From positions 21,642 through 85,641 of the forward strand of contig NZ_JHXH01000012.1 in the NCBI RefSeq assembly GCF_000621805.1: a DNA stretch of 64,000 nucleotides, read 5' to 3'. Position numbers and translations under genes: made by a program. This DNA comes from Ruminococcus sp. FC2018. Lineage in GTDB: Bacteria; Bacillota; Clostridia; Oscillospirales; Ruminococcaceae. Shown in pieces: positions 1 through 7,535 of the stretch (its first letter is position 1; every line of letters begins with the position of its first letter). Below the pieces are notes generated by a model that was not told where the DNA came from, did not search any database, and saw only the letters and a list, made by a program, of their open reading frames with translations.

Positions 1-613
1 TAAGCTGCTTTGAGGTGTCCTGCCTTGTTTCATGGCGTTTGGTGACACCTGCGCCCTGCTGGGCGGGGACCGCAACAAAGGACCACTCATAGGCATCGGT
101 GGGGTCTTCAAGGGTCACATAGCACAGCTTTTCTCCGTAGCGTTTGCCCTTGATATGGGAGCAGCTATGCTGTGCTCTGTCGGTGCCGCAGACAGAACAG
201 GTATGCTTTGCAACGGCACAGCTCACGGATACCTCCTTTTTTATGCCGCCGTTTATCTCTTTGATAAGGTCGGCATTGGAGGAGGTCCTGACCATATAGG
301 CTTTGGCGGTGAGGGCGGTATACGGCTGTCCGTCAAGGGTCAGGCGGGTATCATCGGTAACGACGGCGGTGGAAAAGATGCGTGCCGTCTGTCCCGACGA
401 GGTAGGGTCGTGGTCGAAGATGCCTGTTTTGCCAAGAAAAAGCTTTGCCAGCTCTTGCAGAGCTGCGTTTGAAAAGCGCTCGTTATCCCTGTCGATGTCG
501 TTATCGCAAAGGGTAAGGCTGAAGCAGAAGACATCCTCCGGTTTCAGCGGGTCGATGGTATAACGGTTTATCATATCCATGACCTTGTCTGTAACGGGAA
601 ATGATTTTTCCAA
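1..613 (-). CDS. Phage prohead protease-like protein (partial, runs off window start)
   Basis: The reading frame is open from a TTG at 613 to the window edge, about 204 codons. The stop of the portal gene (TGA ending at 614) abuts this start, and the AAAGGAGAG coding for the last portal residues is the ribosome site, which fixes the TTG. The protein has a segment ending DAYEWSFVAVPAQ, like the S-x-V-x-x-P-A end of prohead proteases, and an inserted Cys/His cluster (HTCSVCG ... HSCSH) that could bind zinc. Its place after the portal gene is the usual place of the capsid maturation protease. It may instead be another head-morphogenesis protein, since the catalytic residues cannot be assigned with certainty from this part. 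Confidence 0.6.
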   Translation of the reverse strand, partial: MEKSFPVTDKVMDMINRYTIDPLKPEDVFCFSLTLCDNDIDRDNERFSNAALQELAKLFLGKTGIFDHDPTSSGQTARIFSTAVVTDDTRLTLDGQPYTALTAKAYMVRTSSNADLIKEINGGIKKEVSVSCAVAKHTCSVCGTDRAQHSCSHIKGKRYGEKLCYVTLEDPTDAYEWSFVAVPAQQGAGVTKRHETRQDTSKQL

Positions 614-1774
614 TCAGTTCTCTCCTTTCTGTAAAGAGTTTTCAAGTACCTGTGCACGGGCATTATCAAGTCGTGCCTGAGCAAGGTTCACCTCGTCCTG
701 GAGGTTGATATTCGCCCAGTTTACCTTGCAGCCGCAGGGTGCTCCCATAAGGCGAAGGAAGGTATCTCCCACACGCTGCACCACCGGGGTGAGCAGGCGG
801 CGGTAATACTCAAGCTCGCTGGTGAGGATATCCGCCTGCTGGGAGCTCATTTTTTCGGTGGTTGACCAGTTAAGTCCCAGCATAAAGGGGGGAATGGAAA
901 GCTTGGCAACTATCTGCTCAAGGAGCTGGCGCACAGGTATCTGAGTATCAAGGACCTTATTGTCTGCGCCGATAACTCTTATATCCACGTCCCCTACGGT
1001 GACAAAGTCCTTGACAACACCGCTGCGGGAGGCAGTCATGCCGTCCGCCCACTCTTTGGCTATCGCCATGGCACGCTCCTTTGCATAGATACGATCGGAG
1101 CCGTCGGGGGCAGGCTTATAGGTCACGGCGTAACGCACGTTTCCGGCACGCTCAAAATTCCTGCCGATACAGTCATAGATGCTCATAAGCAGGCTGCTCA
1201 CCGCAGGAAGTCCACGCAGCAGGGATACTCCCTGGGGGTCCTGTGGACTGGGGTTGAGAGTGGTGTACATAAGCTTATGGGGGGCGGTAACGGGGATATC
1301 CTTCTTGCTGAAGGCGCCTTTCACCTTAATATCAAGGGGGGACTTTCCGCAGGTGAAGGTATAAAGGGTAGGGTCGCCCACATAAAGACCTTTCACGGTC
1401 ATGGTGCGGTGGTCGGTAAACACCCTGCCCACTGCTCTGCCGTAGGTCAGCAGGCTGTCAAGGTACATATCGGCAAAGGTATGGACAGAGTTTCCCGAGA
1501 TACCCACAGGCACGTCATTGCAAAAGGCATCAAGCTGAGGCTGGTACCTTTCGTCAAGGGCTTGCAGGGTGAAGTCGCCTGTAAGGCGGACTATCTTATG
1601 GATACAGGAATCTATCACGGGGACCTTTTCACGCAGGTCGTAAAAGATGCTCTCGGTGAGATATTCTCCGTTATGGGCGAGGCGATAGGTAAATCTGTCG
1701 CTTTCACGGTTGGCAGCTGCACAGGTATCCGCAGGCGGCTGCTTTTTTTTGAATATGTCTTTTATAAGACCCAA
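614..1774 (-). CDS. Phage portal protein
   Basis: This 386-residue protein matches the phage portal family (HK97/PBSX-like), which forms the dodecameric DNA gate at one capsid vertex and docks the terminase. Typical features are the N-terminal YRLAHNGEYL region, the central SLLRGLPAVSSLLMSIYDCIGRNFERAG helix-rich stretch (residues about 185-215) and the ILTSELEYYRRLLTPVVQ segment near the C terminus. It starts at a TTG preceded by AAAGGAGG. It lies 18 bp downstream of the large terminase and its stop touches the next start, so the head genes are translationally packed. Length is normal for the family and no frame damage is seen. Confidence 0.88.
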   Translation of the reverse strand: MGLIKDIFKKKQPPADTCAAANRESDRFTYRLAHNGEYLTESIFYDLREKVPVIDSCIHKIVRLTGDFTLQALDERYQPQLDAFCNDVPVGISGNSVHTFADMYLDSLLTYGRAVGRVFTDHRTMTVKGLYVGDPTLYTFTCGKSPLDIKVKGAFSKKDIPVTAPHKLMYTTLNPSPQDPQGVSLLRGLPAVSSLLMSIYDCIGRNFERAGNVRYAVTYKPAPDGSDRIYAKERAMAIAKEWADGMTASRSGVVKDFVTVGDVDIRVIGADNKVLDTQIPVRQLLEQIVAKLSIPPFMLGLNWSTTEKMSSQQADILTSELEYYRRLLTPVVQRVGDTFLRLMGAPCGCKVNWANINLQDEVNLAQARLDNARAQVLENSLQKGEN

Positions 1775-1792
1775 AGTATTCCTCCTTTCTTA

Positions 1793-3073
1793 TCAGTTCC
1801 TTTCAAGAGAGAGGGCGAAAAACGGCTGGGTTTGCTCATCGGCGATGACGGTGGTCACAAAGTAGCGTATATCGTCCATGGCGTGGTCGTTCTCCTTTAT
1901 GGGACAATCCTTGCCTGCGGTCTCGTCCCAACGGTAGAGGGTGAACTCACGCAGGGTGTCGGTGCATTTCTCGCTTATCATAAGCTTGCCTTCACGAATG
2001 CAGTCGGACACCTTCCTTATGCCTGTGAGCACGTCGTTTTTCGCTGCTGCGACACTGTATTTGCCGTGACGGCGGATACACTGGATAAAGGACTGGGCGG
2101 AGGGGTCACAGACTATCACTTCAACATTCCTGTCACCGATAAGACGGCAAAGTCCTTGATAGTGCTCCTCGTCGGTCCTTCGTTGTCCGCTGCGGCGTGA
2201 GTCGTAATAATATTCCTCAAGTCGGTACCAGATGCCTGCCGACCTGCCCCAGAGACCAAAGCTTGAGGGATTTACGGTGCCGTAGTCACAGCTTACAGCA
2301 TATTTATCACAAAGGGGCTCGCCCTTGAAGGTATGTATACGGGTATCGAACATGGGGTAAACGATACCCTGGGGGGCTGTCCATTCTCCTCGGACAAAGC
2401 GTTTATAAAAGGCTCCTGTGTAAAGCCGCTTATAACGCTGTATGACCTGGGGGGACAGGGAGGGATTGTCCTTCAGCCCGAAATGGATATGACACAGGTT
2501 CTTTTCACGGGCTTTGTCTATCCAGTCGGTCTTGAACCAATGATACGGTCCGTCAGGGTTGCAGTTGAACCAGAGCTTTGAGTTCTTTACGGAACACCTT
2601 GCCACTGCCTGCTCCACAAAGCTGCGGGGCATCAGTACTACCTCGTCAAGGAGCAACCCTGCAAGGGTAATGCCCTGTATCAGTGCGGCAGAGCCTTCAT
2701 CCTTTCCGCCGAAGATATAAAATCGGTTGCGGTGACCGTTATAGGTCAGCTCGAAAAAGTTGGAGGTCTTATGCTCACGCACGGTCATTCCCATTTTCCT
2801 CACACGTACAAGCAGGTCGTCAAGAAGATTGCGCCGAAGTGAGGATATTGTTTTTCCGCAAAGGGCAAAACACCTGCCGTCAAAACGATCCATCGCCCAG
2901 ATCACAAAGGATACGGACATGGCGGTGGTCTTTCCGCTTCGGATAGCTCCGTCACATATCACGCCGTCGTAGTTTTTATACTTGGTGTTGTGCCACCAAT
3001 GGAACAAAAACAGCTGTTTCGGGGAAAGCCTTGGCAGATCATTCAGGCATCTCCTCAGGGACATCGTCATCAC
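1793..3073 (-). CDS. Phage terminase large subunit (PBSX-type)
   Basis: This 426-residue protein is the ATP-driven DNA packaging motor and headful/cos nuclease. The Walker A-like loop is GAIRSGKTT (about residues 42-50). The Walker B is LLLDEVV, preceded by the ALIQGITLAG helix. The C-terminal RNase H-like nuclease carries acidic residues in VSCDYGT and VIVCDPS. The first codons overlap the end of the small-subunit gene by about 35 bp. The listed start is a GTG; ATG codons at 3070 and 3064 are alternatives, and AAGGA lies a good distance before 3070. All motifs are intact, so the gene is not obviously decayed. Confidence 0.92.
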   Translation of the reverse strand: MMTMSLRRCLNDLPRLSPKQLFLFHWWHNTKYKNYDGVICDGAIRSGKTTAMSVSFVIWAMDRFDGRCFALCGKTISSLRRNLLDDLLVRVRKMGMTVREHKTSNFFELTYNGHRNRFYIFGGKDEGSAALIQGITLAGLLLDEVVLMPRSFVEQAVARCSVKNSKLWFNCNPDGPYHWFKTDWIDKAREKNLCHIHFGLKDNPSLSPQVIQRYKRLYTGAFYKRFVRGEWTAPQGIVYPMFDTRIHTFKGEPLCDKYAVSCDYGTVNPSSFGLWGRSAGIWYRLEEYYYDSRRSGQRRTDEEHYQGLCRLIGDRNVEVIVCDPSAQSFIQCIRRHGKYSVAAAKNDVLTGIRKVSDCIREGKLMISEKCTDTLREFTLYRWDETAGKDCPIKENDHAMDDIRYFVTTVIADEQTQPFFALSLERN

Positions 3074-3560
3074 CGTCCTTCAGCATATAGGATATATCCT
3101 CATCAGAGGTGCGGCAGACGGCAGAGAGAAAATCATCTGCTTTGCTGTCGCTTTGAAGCTTGTCGTCAAGCTCAAGAAGCTTTTCCAGCGCCTTCTGGCG
3201 GTCAAAGAACTTTACCTCTACCCCGCCGCCTTTGACTCGCTTTATCTCACTTATATTGAAAAGGTCAGAGTGGGCTATGGCGTAGGGGGTGGGCTGGTCG
3301 GAAAAAATCAGGGACACAGCATCGTTGACGCTTCCAAAGGCAAGACGGGCAAGCCCTGCACGTACCTCGGAAAAGGAATAGGGGGCGCTGCTTTCTATGC
3401 TTCGCAGGCTTTTTTGCACCCCGGGGGTGTTCGCCATGCGCTCCCCTTCGGTCTTTGCTTTGCTTGGTGGGATACCCAGACGCACTGCCGTTTCAAAGCT
3501 GTTGCGCAAACGGGCGTAAAGCTGGGCAAAGGTTTTTGTGGTCAGATTTTTCATGGTCAT
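3039..3560 (-). CDS. Phage terminase small subunit
   Basis: This protein of about 171-173 residues has the Terminase_2 (XtmA-like) plan: an N-terminal helical DNA-binding part (LRNSFETAVRLGIPPSKAKTE), a middle ARLAFGSVNDAVSL segment and the characteristic C-terminal VKFFDRQKALEKLLEL. It recognises packaging sites and loads the large subunit. Two ATGs compete, at 3560 and 3554; AAAGGAG sits only 3 nt before the first but 9 nt before the second, so 3554 is the likelier start. It is the first gene of the phage block, and no integrase, repressor or replication gene precedes it in this window. Confidence 0.85.
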   Translation of the reverse strand: MTMKNLTTKTFAQLYARLRNSFETAVRLGIPPSKAKTEGERMANTPGVQKSLRSIESSAPYSFSEVRAGLARLAFGSVNDAVSLIFSDQPTPYAIAHSDLFNISEIKRVKGGGVEVKFFDRQKALEKLLELDDKLQSDSKADDFLSAVCRTSDEDISYMLKDGDDDVPEEMPE

Positions 3561-3710
3561 CGGCTCCTTTGTTGCGTATTTAAGTTGTATTGGTTGGATA
3601 TAAGGACTGTTTTTGGTGACCTGCTAAAGAATTATCCGGCAGCAGCAGAATTGTCAGCTTTAAGTCACCCAATGGAAAAGTCCTTTCACTAATAGCGAAA
3701 AAGGGGGGAT

Positions 3711-3734
3711 TTGTTGCATTGAAACGTGCAACAA
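3711..3734. repeat. Inverted repeat TTGTTGCA/TGCAACAA
   Basis: Perfect 8-bp arms are separated by 8 bp. A related repeat (TAGTTG/CAACTA) occurs at 3953-3967 and shares the TTGTTGCA core. This could be a regulator operator of the phage block or a hairpin; the role is unknown. Confidence 0.5.
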
Positions 3735-3952
3735 TTACAGAAAATCGGTATAATTAGTTCTTTTATCATTTTTGTGCACAAAAAGGGGACGCTTGTTTTG
3801 TGGGAAAAGACGGATAAGATGCGGTAAGATGTGAATTATTTGGGAGAAAAAACAATCTGCACACAAGAGCAGAAAGGTAGTCGGGTGGACATAATGCACA
3901 TACAAGCGAGTGTATCTCCGTGCAAAAGTTACATATAATGAGTATGTATAAT

Positions 3953-3967
3953 TAGTTGTTGCAACTA
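3953..3967. repeat. Inverted repeat TAGTTG/CAACTA
   Basis: Arms of 6 bp flank TTG and contain the same TTGTTGCAAC core as the repeat at 3711. It overlaps the second copy of the 12-bp direct repeat GTATAATTAGTT. Confidence 0.4.
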
Positions 3968-4025
3968 TTTTCATAATAATTTACAGTTATTTTTGGCGAA
4001 CACCTAACATTTGATAACTGTGGGC

Positions 4026-4054
4026 TTGCAAATTTTGTGCTTTTATGGTATACT
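4026..4054 (+). promoter_or_regulatory. glgP promoter
   Basis: A -35 TTGCAA (4026-4031) and -10 TATACT (4049-4054) are spaced 17 bp apart. The leader to the ATG is about 135 nt and can fold weakly (CCCTT/AAGGG just before the AGGAGG); no known riboswitch is recognised in it. Confidence 0.65.
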
Positions 4055-4194
4055 GGATATTGCAGATGTGCCCAAGGGGGTAATATGCGCTTATATAACA
4101 AGTCGAATTATGTCCTGATGCGGAGAAAAACCTCGCAGACAGGGTAAAAATAACGCCCCTTGATCTCAAAGGGACGGTATCAGGAGGAAAAAAC

Positions 4195-6603
4195 ATGGCA
4201 AAGACAACTGCGGAAGGCAGCATAACCAAAACAGAGCTTAAAAATCAGTTTGTGGAAATTCTCCACAACGATTTTCAGACTACACCCGACGAGGCTTCGG
4301 ATAAGCAGGTGTATGAGGCTCTTACAAAGATCGTTGTAAGTATTCTTAAAGCTAAGAGAAGAAAATTTACAGTAAATCACAACTCACAGGGCAAAAAGAA
4401 GGTTTATTACCTTTCTATGGAGTTCCTTATGGGACGTTCGCTGAAAACTTCAATATATAACCTATGCATTGCTGACAAGGTCACTTCCATGCTCAAGGAC
4501 TTTGGTATCTCTATCAACGGTATCTACGAGCAGGAGCCTGATGCAGGTCTGGGCAACGGCGGTCTGGGCAGACTTGCTGCCTGCTATCTTGACGCTCTGG
4601 CAGCAGACGGCTACCACGCAACAGGTTATTCAATTTGCTATGAATACGGTATCTTCAAGCAGAAGCTGGAGGACGGCTGGCAGACAGAGCTGCCGGATAA
4701 CTGGCTCCCCGGCGGCAGCGCATGGCTGGTGCCTGTACCTACACAGTCGGTTGAGGTTCGCTTTGACGGCGAGCTGAACGAATACTGGGACGACCAGTAC
4801 CACTGTGTAAAGTACGAAAACTACACTTCGGTAATGGCTGTGCCTTACGACCTGTATGTTTCGGGTTACAAGAGCGATGCGGTATCAAAGCTGCGTCTTT
4901 GGAAGGCTGAGCTGTCTACATTCGATATGTCCATGTTCAACAAGGGCGATTACACCAAGGCTCTGGGCAGAAATATCATCTCTCAGGCTATCACCAAGGT
5001 GCTTTATCCTAACGACAACCACGCTGAGGGCAAGTCTCTGAGACTGCGTCAGCAGTACTTCCTTTGCGCTGCGTCTATCGGCGACATCGTAAACCAGCAT
5101 ATGAACGTTTACGGCACGCTGGATAACCTTTACGAGAAGGTGGCTATCCACATTAACGACACACACCCCACGCTGGCTATCCCCGAGCTTATGAGGACAC
5201 TGCTGGACGACTGCGGATACACCTGGGAGAAGGCTTGGCACATAGTTACCAACACCTTTGCTTACACTAACCACACAGTCATGCCCGAGGCTCTGGAAAA
5301 GTGGGACTGCAATCTTCTCAAGAGCGTTTGCCCCAGAATTTTCTCTATCATCGTTGAGATAAACGACAGATACTGCAAGGACCTTTGGGAGAGATACAGA
5401 GATGAGGCTAAGGTTTCCCATATGTCTATTGTGGAAAACAACAAGGTCAAGATGGCTACTCTTTGCGTTCACGCTTCCCACAGCGTCAACGGCGTGGCTA
5501 AGATACACTCGGAGATAATCAAGAAAGAGACCTTCAAGGACGAATATCTTGACACACCTACAAAGTTCAAGAACGTTACTAACGGTATTGCTTACAGACG
5601 CTGGCTGTATCAGTCCAACGAGGGGCTGACCAAGCTGCTGCGTGAGAAGATCGGCGACGGCTTCCTCAGAAACGCTGCGGAGCTTTCAAAGCTCACTGTT
5701 TTTGCAAACGACAAGGCTGTTCTTGAGTCTCTGGGCAAGATAAAGCACACAAACAAGGAAAGCTTTGCAAAGTATGTTAAGAACCAGTACAACGTTTTGC
5801 TCAACACAGATTCTATCTTTGATGTTCAGGTAAAGAGGCTGCACGAGTACAAGCGTCAGCAGCTCAACGCTCTGAATATCATTGCTCAGTACAATTATCT
5901 CAAGAACAATCCAAACGCTGACTTTGTGCCAAAGACATACATCTTTGCCGCAAAGGCTGCGCCGGGATACTACATGGCAAAGCAGATAATCAAGCTTATC
6001 TGGAACATTTCCCAGGAGCTTAAAAAGGATAAGAATCTGGGCGAAAAGCTGAGCGTCATTTTCCTTGAGGATTACAACGTTTCCCTTTCCGAGATCCTTA
6101 TGCCGGCAGCGGACATCAGCGAACAGATCTCTCTGGCAGGTACTGAGGCAAGCGGTACGGGCAACATGAAGCTGATGATAAACGGTGCGATCACTCTGGG
6201 CACTATGGACGGCGCTAACGTTGAGATCCACGAGCAGGTGGGCGATGACAACATCATTATCTTCGGTATGAACGTTGACGAGGTAAACGCTTGCAAGAAC
6301 AGCTACAATCCTATGGATATGTACAACTCAAACGGTGTTATCAAGGCTGCTATCGACAGGCTTCAGGGCGGCATTAACGGCAACACCTTCAACGAGATAT
6401 CTGAAAACCTCAAGACCAAGGATCCATACATGGCTCTGAAGGACTTTGACAGCTATCAGCAGGCACAGAAGTACGCTTCGGAATGCTACACAGACAAGAT
6501 GAAGTGGAACAAGATGAGTCTTGCAAACATTGCAGGTGCAGGTATTTTCTCGGCAGACAGATCTGTTGAGGAGTACGCTAAGGACATCTGGGGACTTAAA
6601 TAA
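4195..6603 (+). CDS. glgP: Glycogen/maltodextrin phosphorylase
   Basis: This 802-residue cytosolic GT35 phosphorylase releases glucose-1-phosphate from glycogen or maltodextrin ends using phosphate. Hallmarks are the N-terminal YYLSMEFLMGRSL, GLGNGGLGRLAAC, the VKRLHEYKRQ loop and the pyridoxal-phosphate segment EASGTGNMK, in which the lysine (about K659) binds the cofactor. Length matches the family. An AGGAGG stands 9 nt before the ATG. It is monocistronic, with its own promoter and a strong terminator, and functionally pairs with the pullulanase gene at 11.7-13.7 kb in storage-glucan use. Whether glycogen or maltodextrin is preferred cannot be told from sequence. Confidence 0.97.
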   Translation: MAKTTAEGSITKTELKNQFVEILHNDFQTTPDEASDKQVYEALTKIVVSILKAKRRKFTVNHNSQGKKKVYYLSMEFLMGRSLKTSIYNLCIADKVTSMLKDFGISINGIYEQEPDAGLGNGGLGRLAACYLDALAADGYHATGYSICYEYGIFKQKLEDGWQTELPDNWLPGGSAWLVPVPTQSVEVRFDGELNEYWDDQYHCVKYENYTSVMAVPYDLYVSGYKSDAVSKLRLWKAELSTFDMSMFNKGDYTKALGRNIISQAITKVLYPNDNHAEGKSLRLRQQYFLCAASIGDIVNQHMNVYGTLDNLYEKVAIHINDTHPTLAIPELMRTLLDDCGYTWEKAWHIVTNTFAYTNHTVMPEALEKWDCNLLKSVCPRIFSIIVEINDRYCKDLWERYRDEAKVSHMSIVENNKVKMATLCVHASHSVNGVAKIHSEIIKKETFKDEYLDTPTKFKNVTNGIAYRRWLYQSNEGLTKLLREKIGDGFLRNAAELSKLTVFANDKAVLESLGKIKHTNKESFAKYVKNQYNVLLNTDSIFDVQVKRLHEYKRQQLNALNIIAQYNYLKNNPNADFVPKTYIFAAKAAPGYYMAKQIIKLIWNISQELKKDKNLGEKLSVIFLEDYNVSLSEILMPAADISEQISLAGTEASGTGNMKLMINGAITLGTMDGANVEIHEQVGDDNIIIFGMNVDEVNACKNSYNPMDMYNSNGVIKAAIDRLQGGINGNTFNEISENLKTKDPYMALKDFDSYQQAQKYASECYTDKMKWNKMSLANIAGAGIFSADRSVEEYAKDIWGLK

Positions 6604-6619
6604 TCTATCCGAAATTGCA

Positions 6620-6656
6620 AAACAGCCATACAGAGCAAGTCTGTATGGCTGTTTGT
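6620..6656 (+). terminator. glgP terminator
   Basis: A stem AACAGCCATACAG / CTGTATGGCTGTT with a 7-nt loop (6621-6653). It has few trailing Us but is very stable. Confidence 0.75.
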
Positions 6657-6677
6657 GGGTAAAAAGAGGGTGAGGAC

Positions 6678-7415
6678 TTGGACAAGCAGCAATTCTGCGA
6701 CGCTTGCGAAAAGGTGATCGGTGAGCAGCGTCAGCGCAGGGGTATCGGTACTCTTGGAGAAAAAACGCTGCACGCTGTGCTTAAAAATTACTACGAGCCT
6801 CACCGGGAAAACCACGAGATAAAGGTCGGACGGTACGTTGCGGACATTGTGGGGGAACAGGGAGTCATTGAGATACAGACACGGCAGTTTTTCAGGCTTG
6901 TGCCAAAGCTGGATAACTTTTTGGAATTCTGCGACGTTACGGTGGTTTATCCAATGCCTGCCCTTAAATACGTAAGCTGGCTGGACATGGACACAGGGGA
7001 GGTGTCCCCGAAGCGGAGGTCCCCTCGGAAATACCGTATTTACGATGCTTTCAAGGAGATATACAACATAAAGTACGCTCTTGACAATCCACGGTTTCAC
7101 CTGGTGCTGTGCCTTATGGAAATGGACGAGATAAGATATCTTAACGGCTGGTCCAAGGACAAAAAGCGTGGCTCCAGCAGATGCGACCGCATACCCAAGG
7201 AGATAATCGAGGAAGTCCGCTTTGACTGCGTACAGGATTACAGGCTGTTTATCCCCGGCTCCCTGCCTGTAAGGTTCACCTCGGCGCAATACGCAAAGGC
7301 TTGCTCTATCAGCAAAGAGCTTGCAGGCATGGGGCTTAACATACTGAATTATCTGGGACTTGTTGAGCGTGTGGACAAGGTGGGAAACAGCTACATTTAC
7401 ACCGTTGCCGATTGA
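6678..7415 (+). CDS. Conserved hypothetical, PD-(D/E)XK nuclease-like with C-terminal winged helix
   Basis: The 245-residue soluble protein starts at a TTG after AGAGGGTGAGG. The N-terminal third has GEKTLH (helix Glu), then YVADIVGEQGVIEIQTRQF: a D ... E-x-Q pattern on two strands, as in ExQ variants of PD-(D/E)XK nucleases, followed by a VTVVYP strand. The last 60 residues (ISKELAGMGLNILNYLGLVERV) look like a winged helix. It stands alone, between the glgP terminator and the next promoter. The fold assignment is an inference from motif spacing. No defence or repair neighbour gives a function, and it could be a housekeeping orphan of this family of Clostridia. Confidence 0.5.
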   Translation: MDKQQFCDACEKVIGEQRQRRGIGTLGEKTLHAVLKNYYEPHRENHEIKVGRYVADIVGEQGVIEIQTRQFFRLVPKLDNFLEFCDVTVVYPMPALKYVSWLDMDTGEVSPKRRSPRKYRIYDAFKEIYNIKYALDNPRFHLVLCLMEMDEIRYLNGWSKDKKRGSSRCDRIPKEIIEEVRFDCVQDYRLFIPGSLPVRFTSAQYAKACSISKELAGMGLNILNYLGLVERVDKVGNSYIYTVAD

Positions 7416-7440
7416 CAAAGCAGAGAAAAAAATATATAAT
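7412..7440 (+). promoter_or_regulatory. Consensus promoter of the carboxypeptidase-like gene
   Basis: TTGACA (7412-7417), 17 bp, TATAAT (7435-7440): perfect sigma-A hexamers, overlapping the end of the preceding gene. The leader folds into AGCGTTC ... CCCT gac AGGG ... GAACGCT (7458-7488). Confidence 0.85.
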
Positions 7441-7535
7441 GTATGTGTATGTTTTTCAGCGTTCACTTCCCTGACAGGGTGGAACGCTTACAAAAGCTTG
7501 GAACAAACGTGCAGTTAATATAAAGGAATGGTTAA

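Larger units (their letters stand above)
3561..4025. other. Non-coding flank of the phage block
   Basis: This gap of about 465 bp between the phage genes and the glgP promoter has no credible gene. The two possible short ORFs have no ribosome site and poor composition. It holds two inverted repeats sharing TTGTTGCA and a 12-bp direct repeat GTATAATTAGTT (3748-3759 and 3946-3957). It may contain an attachment site or phage operators, but one copy of a core cannot prove an att site. Confidence 0.4.

Noticed and set aside
3735..3974. 79-residue minus-strand ORF in the phage flank
   Set aside because: No ribosome site, odd Tyr/His/Cys-rich composition, and it overlaps the inverted and direct repeats.
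4055..4194. Riboswitch in the glgP leader
   Set aside because: The leader has only weak local stems and no conserved core that I recognise.
7458..7488. T-box-like AGGGTGGAAC in the leader of the carboxypeptidase-like gene
   Set aside because: The leader is only about 90 nt, there is no specifier stem, no terminator/antiterminator pair, and the gene is not related to amino acids. The bases form a simple hairpin with AGCGTTC.
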